Positions 1 to 8,657 of a stretch of 64,000 bases of DNA are shown piece after piece (the first letter of the stretch is position 1; the number at the start of each line of letters is the position of its first letter). The notes below the pieces were generated by a model, which was not told where the DNA came from, did not search any database, and saw nothing but the letters and a program-made list of their open reading frames with translations. The translations under genes were made by a program, and so were the position numbers. Source of the stretch: Streptomyces koelreuteriae (GTDB taxonomy: Bacteria > Actinomycetota > Actinomycetes > Streptomycetales > Streptomycetaceae); contig NZ_CP075896.1 of NCBI RefSeq assembly GCF_018604545.1, positions 1,798,001 through 1,862,000 on the forward strand. The letters are read 5' to 3'.

Positions 1-309
1 GCGGAGCTGCTCACGGCGGAGCTGGTGGCCAACGCGGTGGAGCACACCACCGGCGAGGCTCCGATAGAGCTGGTCGTGGAGCTGATGCCGTCGGGATGTC
101 AGGTCGAGGTGCACGACACCGACCCGGCGCCGCCCGGCGACCTCACCCGCCCGGCCGGCGGGCCGCCCGACCCCTGGCAGGAGCACGGGCGGGGGCTGCT
201 GCTGATCCGCGCCCTGAGCTCGTCGTGCGGGCACCGGCCGACCGAGTCCGGCAAGGCGGTGTGGTTCAGGCTGCCCGCGGTGCCGGAGCAGCGGCGTCCG
301 TCGGCGTAG
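1..309 (+). CDS. ATP-binding regulatory protein (RsbW-like HATPase), C-terminal part
   Basis: The reading frame is open from the first base, so the N-terminus lies outside the window. The visible 102 residues contain ELVANAVEH, the N-box of GHKL/HATPase_c proteins, and HGRGLLLIRALS, the G-box that closes the ATP lid. These features match the many small Streptomyces anti-sigma or serine-kinase-like ATP-binding proteins that act on sigma-factor partner switches. The gene ends seven bases from the end of the convergent carbamoyltransferase gene. The family call is solid. The partner protein cannot be told from the sequence. Confidence 0.85.
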   Translation, partial: AELLTAELVANAVEHTTGEAPIELVVELMPSGCQVEVHDTDPAPPGDLTRPAGGPPDPWQEHGRGLLLIRALSSSCGHRPTESGKAVWFRLPAVPEQRRPSA

Positions 310-316
310 GGCCTCT

Positions 317-1324
317 TCAGGCCAGGGTCGCCACCAGGACCGCCTTGATGGTGTGCATCCGGTTCTCCGCCTCGTCGAAGACCACGGAATGCGCCGACTC
401 GAAGACCTCGTCGGAGACCTCCAGGTACGCCAGGCCGTGCGAGGCGTGGATCTCGCGGCCGACCTTGGTGCCCAGGTCGTGGAAGGCGGGCAGGCAGTGC
501 AGGAACCGCACGTCCGGGTTGCCGGTGGCGCGCAGGACGTCCATGGTCACGGCGTACGGGCCGAGGGCGGTGATCCGCTCGTCCCAGACCTCCTTGGGCT
601 CGCCCATGGAGACCCAGACGTCCGTGGCGACGAAGTCGACGCCGCGGACGCCGTCGTCCAGGATCTCGGTGAGCGTGATGCGGGCGCCGCTGCTCTCGGC
701 GAGCGCGCGGGCCCGGTCGACGACCTCCTCGGCCGGCCAGTAGGCCTTCGGCGCGACCAGACGCACGTCCATGCCGAGCAGAGCGCCGGTGACCAGGTAG
801 GAGTTGCCCATGTTGAAGCGGGCGTCGCCCAGGTAGGCGAAGGCGATCTCGTTCAGCGGCTTGGCGCAGTGCTCGGTCATGGTCAGCACGTCGGCCAGCA
901 TCTGGGTGGGGTGCCAGTCATCGGTGAGCCCGTTGAAGACGGGCACCCCGGCGTGCGCCGCCAGCTCCTCGACCTTCAGCTGGCTGTCGCCCCGGTACTC
1001 GATCCCGTCGTACATCCGGCCCAGCACCCGCGCGGTGTCCCTGACCGACTCCTTGTGGCCGATCTGGGAACCTGAGGGGTCGAGGTACGTGGTCGAGGCG
1101 CCCTGGTCGGCGGCCGCGACCTCGAACGCGCAGCGGGTGCGGGTGGAGGTCTTCTCGAAGATCAGCGCGATGTTCCGGCCCCGCAGGTACTGGGTCTCGG
1201 TCCCGGCCTTCTTGGCGGCCTTCAGCTCGGAGGCCAGCTCGACCAGACCGCGGAACTCCTCCTCGGTGAAGTCCAGCTCCTTGAGGAAGTGGCGGCCGGC
1301 GAGGGCGCTCGGGGCTGTCGCCAT
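317..1324 (-). CDS. argF: ornithine carbamoyltransferase
   Basis: This cytoplasmic enzyme interconverts ornithine plus carbamoyl phosphate with citrulline plus phosphate. The carbamoyl-phosphate motif STRTR, the WHPTQ motif, the ornithine-side VSMG loop and HCLPAFHD are all present, and the 335-residue length is normal. I chose the ATG at 1324 because GGAG lies seven bases upstream. An in-frame GTG at 1351 has its AGGAG only three bases away. The gene lies 61 bases after arginine deiminase on the same strand, so it probably serves the deiminase pathway (arcB role), although an anabolic role cannot be excluded. No carbamate kinase gene is nearby. Confidence 0.95.
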   Translation of the reverse strand: MATAPSALAGRHFLKELDFTEEEFRGLVELASELKAAKKAGTETQYLRGRNIALIFEKTSTRTRCAFEVAAADQGASTTYLDPSGSQIGHKESVRDTARVLGRMYDGIEYRGDSQLKVEELAAHAGVPVFNGLTDDWHPTQMLADVLTMTEHCAKPLNEIAFAYLGDARFNMGNSYLVTGALLGMDVRLVAPKAYWPAEEVVDRARALAESSGARITLTEILDDGVRGVDFVATDVWVSMGEPKEVWDERITALGPYAVTMDVLRATGNPDVRFLHCLPAFHDLGTKVGREIHASHGLAYLEVSDEVFESAHSVVFDEAENRMHTIKAVLVATLA

Positions 1325-1385
1325 GGGGGCGCTCCAGGGATACGGGGACACAGACTCCTGGAATACTATACGAAGCTCAGCATGT

Positions 1386-2609
1386 CTATACGGGCCCCCG
1401 TTCGACCGGGCAGCTCATACAGCGTGGCCCGCCTCTCCCCCGCCCCAGCTCGCTGCCCGGGATCTCTATCACCTCGATGCCCTGTTTGCGCAGGTGGGTG
1501 TTGGTGGTGGCGTTCCGTTCGTAGGCGACCACGACGCCCGGCTCGACGGCCAGGACGTTGCAGCCGTCGTCCCACTGCTCGCGCTCGGCGGCGTGCACGT
1601 CCTGGGTGGCGGTCAGCACCCGGATCTCGTTGAGGCCGAGCGCGGCGGCGATCGCGCGGTGCATGTGCTCGGCGGGATGGTCGGTGACCTTCAGCTCCTT
1701 CTCCCCCACGCCCGGCTCGATGGTGTACGAGCGGAGCATGCCGAGGCCCGCGTACTGGGTGAAGGTGTCGCCGTCGACCATGGTCATCACGGTGTCGAGG
1801 TGCATGAAGGCACGCCGCTTGGGCATGTCGAGCGCCACGATCGTCTCGGCGGAACCGGCGGCGAACAGCTTGTGCGCGAGCATCTCGACGGCCTGCGGGG
1901 TGGTGCGCTCGCTCATGCCGATGAGAACGGCCCCGTTGCCGATGACCAGGACGTCCCCGCCCTCGATGGTCGACGGATAGTCGGCCTGCCCCTCGGACCA
2001 GACATGGAATGCCTCGTCCCGGAACAGCGGGTGGTGCCGGTAGATCGCCTCGAAGTGCACGGTCTCGCGCTGCCGGGCCGGCCAGCGCATGGCGTTGATG
2101 GAGACGCCGTCGTAGATCCAGGCCGAGGTGTCGCGGGTGAAGAGGTGGTTGGGCAGGGGGTCCAGCAGGAAGTCGTCCAGGTCCATGACGTGGAAGCGCA
2201 CGGAGGTCGGCTCGGGGTGCCCGTCCAGGAACTCGCGTTTCGTCATGCCGCCGACCAGGAGCTCGGCCAGTTCCCGCGCGGGCAGGTCCTCGAAGGCGGC
2301 TCTGAGGTGGTCGGTGGCCAGGGGGCCGTACTCCTTCTCGTCGAAGACCCGGTCCAGGACGAGGGTTCTGGCCACCGGGACCTGAAGCGTCTCGGCCAGG
2401 AGGTCACCGAAGAGGTGGACGGCGACGCCCCGGTCGCGCAGCACATCGGCGAATCCGTCGTGCTCGGCGCGGGCCCTGCGCACCCACAGCACGTCGTCGA
2501 AGAGCAGCGAGGTCTTGTTGCTGGGGGTGAGCCTTTTGAGCTCGAGATCGGGCCGGTGCAGGATGACGCGGCGCAGCCGCCCGGCCTCGGAGTGGACGTG
2601 GTATGCCAT
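1386..2609 (-). CDS. arcA: arginine deiminase
   Basis: This enzyme hydrolyses arginine to citrulline and ammonia, the first step of the deiminase pathway. FTRDT, GMSERTT, the catalytic MHLDT histidine/aspartate segment and the nucleophile region DDGCNVL with the C-terminal cysteine are all visible. The 407-residue length fits the family. The start was set at the ATG at 2609, where the conserved [16 protein letters not shown]-terminus begins. Longer versions add unrelated residues. It probably forms a two-gene operon with the carbamoyltransferase downstream. The 93-base gap to the HExxH gene upstream could hold a separate promoter, but I see no clear arginine operator. Confidence 0.95.
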   Translation of the reverse strand: MAYHVHSEAGRLRRVILHRPDLELKRLTPSNKTSLLFDDVLWVRRARAEHDGFADVLRDRGVAVHLFGDLLAETLQVPVARTLVLDRVFDEKEYGPLATDHLRAAFEDLPARELAELLVGGMTKREFLDGHPEPTSVRFHVMDLDDFLLDPLPNHLFTRDTSAWIYDGVSINAMRWPARQRETVHFEAIYRHHPLFRDEAFHVWSEGQADYPSTIEGGDVLVIGNGAVLIGMSERTTPQAVEMLAHKLFAAGSAETIVALDMPKRRAFMHLDTVMTMVDGDTFTQYAGLGMLRSYTIEPGVGEKELKVTDHPAEHMHRAIAAALGLNEIRVLTATQDVHAAEREQWDDGCNVLAVEPGVVVAYERNATTNTHLRKQGIEVIEIPGSELGRGRGGPRCMSCPVERGPV

Positions 2610-2702
2610 GCCTCCATCCTGACCATCGCGGCGCCCGTTGACTCGCTGCTCGCACGTTTCCGCGCACTCTTGTTTACGTCTCAGTGACGACAACCAGCGC
2701 GG

Positions 2703-4409
2703 TCATCCGCTCGGCAGCGGCTGGAGCAGCTCCGGCCGCGCCAGCATCCGCCGGGTCGTCCGCCCCGGGTCGAGCACGGCCCGCGCGACGATCCAGCCGG
2801 CCAGGGCGTGCGGTTCGGCGGGGTCGTCGGCCAGCTCGTCGGCGTACCCGGCGAGCGCGGCGGCGGCGTCCCCGGCGGCGAGCCGCTCGTCGGCGGTGTC
2901 CGGGGCGACGGACCGGGCGGCGAAGGCGTGGGTGCGGACGTCGGGCCAGGAGGTGCGGTCGGGACGGAAGCGGGGGCCCGCGGAACCGGCGGACGGCGGG
3001 GCGACGTTGCGCAGCCGCCACTCGGTGCGGTGCAGCGCCGCGGCCGTCCGGGCCCGGGTGAGCGCGGCGTACGGCACCGGCTCGCGCAGCCAGCCGTCGA
3101 GCGTACGGGCGAGCCCCGACACCAGGGCCCGGCCCTGCGGGGTGAGACGCCCCTCCACCAGCAGGGTGCGCACGACGAGCCGGCTCTGCAGCCGGCGCAG
3201 CGCGAAGTGGTACCCGGCCGTGTCGGCCGCCTCGTCGTCCCCCGCCACGGCCATCCGGTCCCGCCAGAACCCCGCGACCCCGGTGAAGGCGTACGCCCCG
3301 TGCAGCAGCCCCGTCAGATGCCGCGGATCCGGCCGCCAGGGGGCGTAGTAGCGCTCCTCCCGGTCGTCGTCGAGCAGCGGGAACAGGTGCAGGAGCGCGG
3401 CCAGTTTGCTGTGCTGGAACTCGTGCACGAGGGTCTCGGCGAGGGCGAGCGGGCAGGAGGGGCGGGCGATGACCATGGCGGCGAAGGAGTCGCCGCTGGT
3501 GGCGGAGACCAGGACGGTCGGCGGCGCTGGCGGCTGTGTGCTCGTACGTCCCCAGGGCACCACGGCCCGTATCGCGCCGGGGTCGAACCGGCCCGGCCCC
3601 TCGCCGCCCGGCGCGGCGAGCAACCCGACGGCCTCCTCGAACAGCCGTTGCCAGGCCTCGGCTTCGTCGGCGTCGAGCGGTGCGGGCGGCAGAGGGTCGT
3701 CCAGGTCGCGGTAGGGGTCGAGGTCTTCGAGGGGGATGGCGACGGTTCCGGCGGGGGTGGGGTGGGCGAGGGTGCGCAGGGGGGTCCAGGCGGGGTTGGC
3801 GTCCGAGGCCGTCGGTGCCGGTCTCGGCAGGGGTTGCGTCGCCGGGCGGATCGTCACGGTGACGGTGCCGCCGTCGCGGCCCGGGCCGGACAGGGTCAGC
3901 TCGCCGCCGCTCGTCCGGGCGTGAGCGACCGTCACCCCGTCCTCCGCGCCGGAGAGCCGGGCCAGCCCCAGCCCCGGCAGCGGCAGTCCGCCGTCGGTGA
4001 GGGGCACCTTGAGGTCCGCCCGCGTCCCGGCGTGCAGCGACGCCGCGACGGCCAGGGCGCACAGATGCCCGGCTTCCGCCCACAGCGGCGGGCCCGACGC
4101 GGTGCCGTGCAGCCGGCGCAGCGCGTGGGCGAGCCAGCCGCCGGTCGCCGGGGCGAGCAGCAGCCGGTCGACCGGCCCGGGTGCCGCGGCGGCGGCCTCC
4201 TTGAGGACGTCCCAGGCCTCGGCGGCCGGGCTCAGCGGCGTGTGCAGCGTGCCGAGCCGGTCCAGCAGGGTCCGCAGAAGCAGCAGCCTGCGCGCCCGCT
4301 CCGCCCGTTCGAGGAAGGCGACGGCCTCGGCGGAGCCGCCTCCCGCCGCCAGTTCCGCGAAGAGCCGTTCGGGCATGCGGAACGGGGCGTGGCGCGGCTC
4401 GCTGGGCAT
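2703..4409 (-). CDS. HExxH-type peptide beta-hydroxylase (putative RiPP-modifying enzyme)
   Basis: A 568-residue protein with LVHEFQHSKLAALLHLF, giving the metal-binding H329-E-F-Q-H333. The surroundings (long N-terminal region, RYYAPWRPDPRHLTGLLHGAYAF after the motif) match the HEXXH-motif family first noted with FxsB radical SAM systems and now described as alpha-ketoglutarate-dependent peptide beta-hydroxylases rather than proteases. Here it stands free, with no radical SAM domain fused or adjacent. It is the last gene of the operon that also encodes the hydrolase, the caspase-like protein and the small precursor-like peptide, separated from the peptide by a stem-loop. Inference: it hydroxylates that peptide. 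A metalloprotease role is the alternative. Confidence 0.82.
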   Translation of the reverse strand: MPSEPRHAPFRMPERLFAELAAGGGSAEAVAFLERAERARRLLLLRTLLDRLGTLHTPLSPAAEAWDVLKEAAAAAPGPVDRLLLAPATGGWLAHALRRLHGTASGPPLWAEAGHLCALAVAASLHAGTRADLKVPLTDGGLPLPGLGLARLSGAEDGVTVAHARTSGGELTLSGPGRDGGTVTVTIRPATQPLPRPAPTASDANPAWTPLRTLAHPTPAGTVAIPLEDLDPYRDLDDPLPPAPLDADEAEAWQRLFEEAVGLLAAPGGEGPGRFDPGAIRAVVPWGRTSTQPPAPPTVLVSATSGDSFAAMVIARPSCPLALAETLVHEFQHSKLAALLHLFPLLDDDREERYYAPWRPDPRHLTGLLHGAYAFTGVAGFWRDRMAVAGDDEAADTAGYHFALRRLQSRLVVRTLLVEGRLTPQGRALVSGLARTLDGWLREPVPYAALTRARTAAALHRTEWRLRNVAPPSAGSAGPRFRPDRTSWPDVRTHAFAARSVAPDTADERLAAGDAAAALAGYADELADDPAEPHALAGWIVARAVLDPGRTTRRMLARPELLQPLPSG

Positions 4410-4440
4410 GCGGGACCTCCGGTCGGGGAGTACGGGCGTA

Positions 4441-4480
4441 CAGACCCCGGCGGGAACACGGCATGCCCGTCCGGGGTCTG
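4441..4480 (-). terminator. stem-loop between precursor-like gene and HExxH gene
   Basis: Perfect 10-base arms CAGACCCCGG (4441-4450) and CCGGGGTCTG (4471-4480) enclose a 20-base loop. The hairpin sits in the 89-base gap between the small peptide gene and the enzyme gene, where RiPP operons often carry an attenuator that lets precursor transcripts outnumber enzyme transcripts. There is no clear U-tract, so partial termination or mRNA protection are both possible. Confidence 0.5.
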
Positions 4481-4498
4481 CCGTGCGGCAGGGTGCGG

Positions 4499-4726
4499 CT
4501 ATTCGGCCCTGGCGGACCCCTCGCCGCCCCCTCGGATGCTCTCGCGTGCGCGCAGGACCTCTCCGAGCAGACGAGCAGAGGGAGGCAGCGGGGCGAGACG
4601 GTCCACCGCGGTCACGGGCAGCCCCGCCAGGTCGACGAGATCCGACTCCCAGACGTCGGTACCACCAGCTGTGGCCGGCTCACGAACGGCGGCTCCGGCG
4701 TGGCACAGAGCGGGCGGCTGGTCCAA
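4499..4726 (-). CDS. candidate RiPP precursor peptide with FxsA-like leader
   Basis: A 75-residue peptide. Its middle, VWESDLVDLAGLPVTAVDRL followed by a predicted helix LPPSARLLGEVLRAR, resembles the leader of FxSxx-COOH (FxsA) precursors as I know them (ES-LVDL-GLPL...L). Its tail, ending GGGEGSARAE, lacks the FxSxx end, so it is not a classical cyclophane substrate. The start is uncertain. I favour the TTG at 4726 because AAGGGGGA lies five bases upstream; in-frame starts up to 4816 are possible. It lies just after the caspase-like gene and just before the HExxH enzyme, as expected for precursor plus modifier. Function is inferred from leader resemblance and context. Confidence 0.6.
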   Translation of the reverse strand: MDQPPALCHAGAAVREPATAGGTDVWESDLVDLAGLPVTAVDRLAPLPPSARLLGEVLRARESIRGGGEGSARAE

Positions 4727-4825
4727 GATGTTCCCCCTTCTCGCACGGTGGCACGCGATGCCCCGTGTCCTTTCCATCATGGCCATTCCTGCCCCGGTCG
4801 AAAACCGTACGATCACGCCACTCGA

Positions 4826-5932
4826 TCATTTCCGATCACGCGGACGCATCAGGGAGGCCTCGAACTCCCGTAACGCAGCGTCCAGTTCGCCCCTGAGATC
4901 TGAATCGTCATCGAGGGAGACGACGGCGTCGAACAGCTCCCACAACATCTCCGGGCGGCCCCGGGCCAGCCTGTTGAGGATACCGACGACATCGGTGCGG
5001 GCCTTGCTGTGCCGGGGCAGCGTGGCAGTGACACGCGGGTCCAACGAGGCGACCACCGCCTGTCGTTCGATGGGGTCTCCCATCAGCGAATAGGCGAGAA
5101 GGGCGTCCACCGCCCGCTGCAACGGCGAGGCCCGACGCCGCCCGGGCGACGGTACGGCCGGCGCCACGATCTCGGTGCGCTCGGGGCTCTGCAGCCGAAT
5201 CTCCGGATACTGCAGAGTACGTCCCGCTTCCCTGAGGGCCGCGATACGTGCCCGTACGGCCGGAAACAGTCCCTCCGGATCGGGCAACGCGGGCAGAACG
5301 GCGACTCGGTCGGCCAACAGCCCGAGCAGGATCTCGGAGAACAGCCCCGTCCCGCGCTCCCGGTCGTTGGCGGCGACCCGCCCCCGCCCGGCCGCCCGCA
5401 GCAGCGTCTGCCGATGGGCGAGGTTGCGCCGCCCCACCGGCAGGGCGTCCGGCGGCAGTTGCTCCCGGAAGGCCAGGTCCTCTTCGAAAGTCTCGCAGGC
5501 GTCCACGATCCACAGCTGATCACCGAAGGCCGCTACGGCGTCCCCGGCGTACCGGTCGAGCGCGGAGTCCAGGTCGATGCCCAGCTTGTCGGCGGTAGTG
5601 GCGTCCGAGCAGAACAACCGCAGGTGCCCGGCCCGGTCGAGGACGCCGTGCCCGCCCCACCACACCCAGAGGACATCGCCCTGGGCCAGGGGCAGTTCGC
5701 GGACGAGGACGCGGCGCAGAGTCGCGTGATCGGCGGGCTGGTGGGCGACCTCGGGGACGTACGGCGGCAGCGGGGCGAGGTGCAGACGGAGCTGGTCGTC
5801 CGGCACCCCGGCCGCACGCAGCAGCCGGTGAAAGGCCACCGCATCGCGCGCCGGCCCGGGCAGATCCCAGCCGGACCCGGCGTCGTACCGCTCGACGCCG
5901 ACGATCAGCGCATGCACCCGGGCGGGGTTCAC
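4826..5932 (-). CDS. caspase-like protease with C-terminal EAD2-like domain
   Basis: A 368-residue protein. The N-terminal half is a caspase/peptidase C14 p20-type fold: HALIVGVERYD, the catalytic histidine in WGGHG (about residue 95) and the catalytic cysteine in IVDACET (about residue 146). The C-terminal 95 residues (DALLAYSLMGDP...RTDVVGILNRL...ELFDAVVSL) match the effector-associated domain 2 pattern used for homotypic docking in bacterial conflict systems. The GTG at 5932 overlaps the TGA of the hydrolase gene (GTGA), so I preferred it to the longer in-frame start at 5977. Inference: a cell-suicide or processing effector controlled by the VMAP/NB-ARC operon, or a leader-processing protease for the adjacent peptide. 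Confidence 0.8.
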   Translation of the reverse strand: MNPARVHALIVGVERYDAGSGWDLPGPARDAVAFHRLLRAAGVPDDQLRLHLAPLPPYVPEVAHQPADHATLRRVLVRELPLAQGDVLWVWWGGHGVLDRAGHLRLFCSDATTADKLGIDLDSALDRYAGDAVAAFGDQLWIVDACETFEEDLAFREQLPPDALPVGRRNLAHRQTLLRAAGRGRVAANDRERGTGLFSEILLGLLADRVAVLPALPDPEGLFPAVRARIAALREAGRTLQYPEIRLQSPERTEIVAPAVPSPGRRRASPLQRAVDALLAYSLMGDPIERQAVVASLDPRVTATLPRHSKARTDVVGILNRLARGRPEMLWELFDAVVSLDDDSDLRGELDAALREFEASLMRPRDRK

Positions 5933-7095
5933 TGCAGCCGGTCCACGATGTGCCGGTAGACCTCGGGGTTCGTCCAATAGGCGCTGTGCGAGGCCGGGAA
6001 GGGCTGACGGCTGTCGACCGCCACGTCCGTGACCCGTCCGGGGAACAGGCCCGCGCCCAGATAGGAGAGCAGGTCGCGGGAGTCGTACAGGTTCAACCAG
6101 TCCGGGACGTGCGACGGCAGGGGTGCGGGGTGTTCGAGGGAGGGCAGTGAGCCCGACTCGTAGAGGAACGGCCCCTGGGATCCCGCCGTCACCAGGAATC
6201 GGACCTGTGGCAGCGGCGCGGAGATCAGGGTGTCCAGGGCGATGATGCCGCCGAGGCTGTGGCCGACCAGGGTGACGGGCGGTTCGAGGCCCGTGATCAG
6301 GTGACGCAGTTCGGCGCGGACCGCCTCGCCGCGGCTGAGGTAGCGCAGGATGTCGGCGGCGGCGGGGTGGGCGGCCTCGGTGAGGGCGCGGCGGCGGCGC
6401 ACAACGGCACGGGATGCCGCCGAACCCGCGACCCGCAGCACCAGAGAGCGCACCCCGCGTTCCGTGCCCCGGGGCTGTGCACCGAGTGCCACGGCGAGCA
6501 CGTCGGCGACGGCGTCACGGCTGTCACCGACCGGCACCAACGGGACGTCGGAGTCCAGGGCGTCGGCGATGACCCGGGCCGCAAGACTGCGTCCGGCGAG
6601 GGCCCCGAGGTCGTCGGGGGCGAGGGCGACGGCGGCCGGGGCGAGCAGCGGATGGGCGGCCAGATCGGTGGCGGCGCGGGCCAGTCCCGGGCCCAGTTCG
6701 GCGGCAGGAACGTCCCCTTGAGCCGCTAGGGCGAGGAGACCGGTTCGTATCGCCTGGTCGGGAGGCAGGGAGCCGGGCGGACGCTCGACGACCTGCGGCG
6801 CGCCGGCCGCGGCGAGCACGAGTTCGGCGTACGGGTCGGCGTAGAGGGCGGCCCAGGCGGCGGCCGACGCGTCGTCGCCGTCACCGTCGGGCAGGCCCCG
6901 GGCCGTGCCGCCCGGCTCGGCGGGAAGGCTGACCCCGCCCGCCGCGAGCGTGGCGCCGTGCGTGCCGCCCCAGTAGTACGGCACGATGCGTAGTCCCTCG
7001 CGCAGGGCGGTCAGTCCGGCCGCCACGCGCCCCGCAAGCTTCGAGAAGCCTGGTTCGCGCACCCCTGTTCCATGGATGAAGACGACCGTCGCCAT
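5929..7095 (-). CDS. alpha/beta hydrolase (lipase/esterase-like)
   Basis: A 388-residue cytosolic protein with no signal peptide. It opens with VVFIHGTGVREPGF, where HGTG is an oxyanion-hole motif, and has the nucleophile elbow TLVGHSLGG with Ser280. The late ASHSAYWTNPEVYRHI segment supplies a probable catalytic histidine. The closest resemblance is to bacterial proteins annotated as lipase class 3 or PGAP1-like. It is the first gene of the hydrolase/caspase/peptide/HExxH operon and overlaps the caspase start by four bases, which implies translational coupling. Alpha/beta hydrolases are recurrent effectors in EAD-linked conflict systems. Its substrate is unknown. Confidence 0.8.
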   Translation of the reverse strand: MATVVFIHGTGVREPGFSKLAGRVAAGLTALREGLRIVPYYWGGTHGATLAAGGVSLPAEPGGTARGLPDGDGDDASAAAWAALYADPYAELVLAAAGAPQVVERPPGSLPPDQAIRTGLLALAAQGDVPAAELGPGLARAATDLAAHPLLAPAAVALAPDDLGALAGRSLAARVIADALDSDVPLVPVGDSRDAVADVLAVALGAQPRGTERGVRSLVLRVAGSAASRAVVRRRRALTEAAHPAAADILRYLSRGEAVRAELRHLITGLEPPVTLVGHSLGGIIALDTLISAPLPQVRFLVTAGSQGPFLYESGSLPSLEHPAPLPSHVPDWLNLYDSRDLLSYLGAGLFPGRVTDVAVDSRQPFPASHSAYWTNPEVYRHIVDRLQ

Positions 7096-7247
7096 GTGCC
7101 CCCCGTGACACCGGTACAGAGTTGTGTACGACTGCCGTTACGCCGTCAACTTACCAGTATCATAAGGAGGTTGGGGGTCGAGCACACGTGCGAGGACCCG
7201 CCCGCGGCCGAACCACCGGCCATGACAACTGGACACAGGGGGACGCA
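7096..7247. promoter_or_regulatory. divergent promoter region
   Basis: This 152-base gap separates the hydrolase operon from the antiporter gene and must carry both promoters. It contains a relatively A/T-rich stretch around 7130-7165 and an unused-looking AAGGAGG at 7164-7170. An in-frame GTG at 7188 lies too far from that sequence for normal spacing. No clear operator was recognised. Confidence 0.4.
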
Positions 7248-8612
7248 GTGAGCGCTGACGCGGTGGTCACGCATTTCCTGTTCGCCTCGGCCCTGATCCT
7301 GGCGGTCGGCCATGGCGCCGGCTGGGTGGCCCAGCGGCTGAGGCAGCCGTACATCGTGGGGCAGCTGACGGCGGGCATCGCCCTCGGTCCCTCCTTGCTC
7401 GGCAGTGCGGCGCCGGATGTCTACCGGACGGTGTTCCCCCAGGAGATCGGCACCGCGCTGACCGGGCTCGCGCAGTTCTCCCTGGTGGTCTTCCTGTTCG
7501 CGGTGGGATACGAGCTGGATCTGAAGATCCTGGGCGACCGGGCGCGCACGGTCGTGACGGTGGCGCTGGCGGCGTTCGTGGTCCCGATGATCGTGGGCAG
7601 CGGCTGCGCGCTGCTGTTCCGGGAGCAGTTGCGGGCCCTGGACATGCCCCCGCTCACCACCGGCATGGTGCTGTTCGCCGGGGTCGCCCTGTCGATAACG
7701 GCCGTACCGGTCCTGACGGCCATCGTGCGGGAGAACAACCTGGCCGACACGGTGCCGGGCGTCCTCGCGGTGTCCGCGGCCGGGCTGCTCGATGTGATCG
7801 GGTGGACGGTGCTGGCCGGGACGATGCTGGACAGCGACAGCGGTGAGCACGTCCTGGGCTGGCAGTGGCGGGCCCTCATCGCGGCCGGGTTCGCCCTGCT
7901 GATGCTGGCGGCGGCCCGGCCCGTGCTGCGCAGGCTGCTGTGGCGGACCCGGATGGAGCCGTCCCTGCGGCTGGCGGTGCTCATCGGCTTCGCCTGTGCG
8001 TCGGCGTCCGTGACGCAGTACCTCGGGCTGCACGCCATCTGCGGTGCGCTGCTCGCGGGGATCGTCTGCCCGCGTGAGCAGCGCGGCACGCTCGACCCGG
8101 ATCTGCTGCGGCCGCTGCATGTCGTCAGCTCGCTGCTGGTGCCCTACTTCTTCGTGTTCTCCGGGCAGTCCGTCACCCTCAACAGCATGAATGCCACCGG
8201 CTGGATCGCGCTGCTGGTGGTGACGGTGCTGGCGGTCACCACGAAGGTCGGCAGTGGCGTGGTGGCGGCCCGGATGGGCGGACTGGACCGCGACGACGCC
8301 CGGACCGTCGGTGTCCTGCTGAGCGCCCGCGGTCTCACGGAGCTGATCGCCCTCAACGCCGGCTTCCAGGCGGGCCTGGTGAGCAAGCCCCTCTATACGG
8401 TGCTGGTCTTCATGGCCCTGGCCACCACGCTGCTCACGCAGCCCCTGCTGATCCTGGTGCGCCGCCTGTCCGACCACGAGCCGACCCGCGCCCCGGGCCC
8501 TGCCGAGGTCGTGCCGGTGCATCTGACTCTCCCGGACCACGCGGGCGACACCCCGGCACCTCGTCACCCGTCGGACGGCGTGCCCCCCACACCGGTGGCG
8601 GACGCGGGCTGA
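7248..8612 (+). CDS. CPA2-type cation:proton antiporter (Kef-like)
   Basis: A 454-residue membrane protein with about twelve hydrophobic segments and typical Na+/H+ exchanger landmarks: IVGQLTAGIALGPSLLG near the start, FAVGYELDLKIL, GVALSITAVPVLTAI and LLSARGLTELIALNAG. It should exchange K+ or Na+ for protons across the cytoplasmic membrane. The C-terminal tail is hydrophilic and has no TrkA-N domain. The GTG at 7248 was chosen because AGGGGGA sits four to five bases upstream. It is transcribed away from the hydrolase operon and converges on the TPR gene. Ion transporters occur near conflict systems, but similar antiporters are also common in unrelated Streptomyces loci. Confidence 0.88.
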   Translation: MSADAVVTHFLFASALILAVGHGAGWVAQRLRQPYIVGQLTAGIALGPSLLGSAAPDVYRTVFPQEIGTALTGLAQFSLVVFLFAVGYELDLKILGDRARTVVTVALAAFVVPMIVGSGCALLFREQLRALDMPPLTTGMVLFAGVALSITAVPVLTAIVRENNLADTVPGVLAVSAAGLLDVIGWTVLAGTMLDSDSGEHVLGWQWRALIAAGFALLMLAAARPVLRRLLWRTRMEPSLRLAVLIGFACASASVTQYLGLHAICGALLAGIVCPREQRGTLDPDLLRPLHVVSSLLVPYFFVFSGQSVTLNSMNATGWIALLVVTVLAVTTKVGSGVVAARMGGLDRDDARTVGVLLSARGLTELIALNAGFQAGLVSKPLYTVLVFMALATTLLTQPLLILVRRLSDHEPTRAPGPAEVVPVHLTLPDHAGDTPAPRHPSDGVPPTPVADAG

Positions 8613-8614
8613 CG

Positions 8615-8646
8615 GTCCGGGGTGGCACACGGGTGCCACCCCGGAC
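8615..8646. terminator. bidirectional intrinsic terminator
   Basis: Perfect 14-base arms GTCCGGGGTGGCAC (8615-8628) and GTGCCACCCCGGAC (8633-8646) enclose a four-base ACGG loop. The hairpin fills most of the 45-base gap between the convergent antiporter and TPR genes and could serve both. Confidence 0.8.
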
Positions 8647-8657
8647 GAGGCGGTGGT

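Noticed and set aside
861..2687. 608-codon plus-strand open frame opposite the arginine deiminase/OTC genes
   Set aside because: It is the antisense shadow of two well-conserved genes in high-GC DNA and shows no domain of its own.
3423..3437. HEFQH protein as a zinc metalloprotease
   Set aside because: The surrounding sequence follows the RiPP-linked HEXXH family and lacks a recognisable third zinc ligand motif of known proteases; kept as a minor alternative in the gene entry.
4727..4816. Longer version of the precursor-like peptide beginning at 4816
   Set aside because: The added residues (MIVRFSTGAGMAMMERTRG...) are not leader-like and lack a ribosome-binding site as good as the one before the TTG at 4726; kept as an alternative start only.
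7164..7190. AAGGAGG at 7164 as the ribosome-binding site for the antiporter
   Set aside because: The first in-frame start (GTG 7188) is 17 bases away and adds a hydrophilic, non-conserved extension; the GTG at 7248 has its own well-spaced site.
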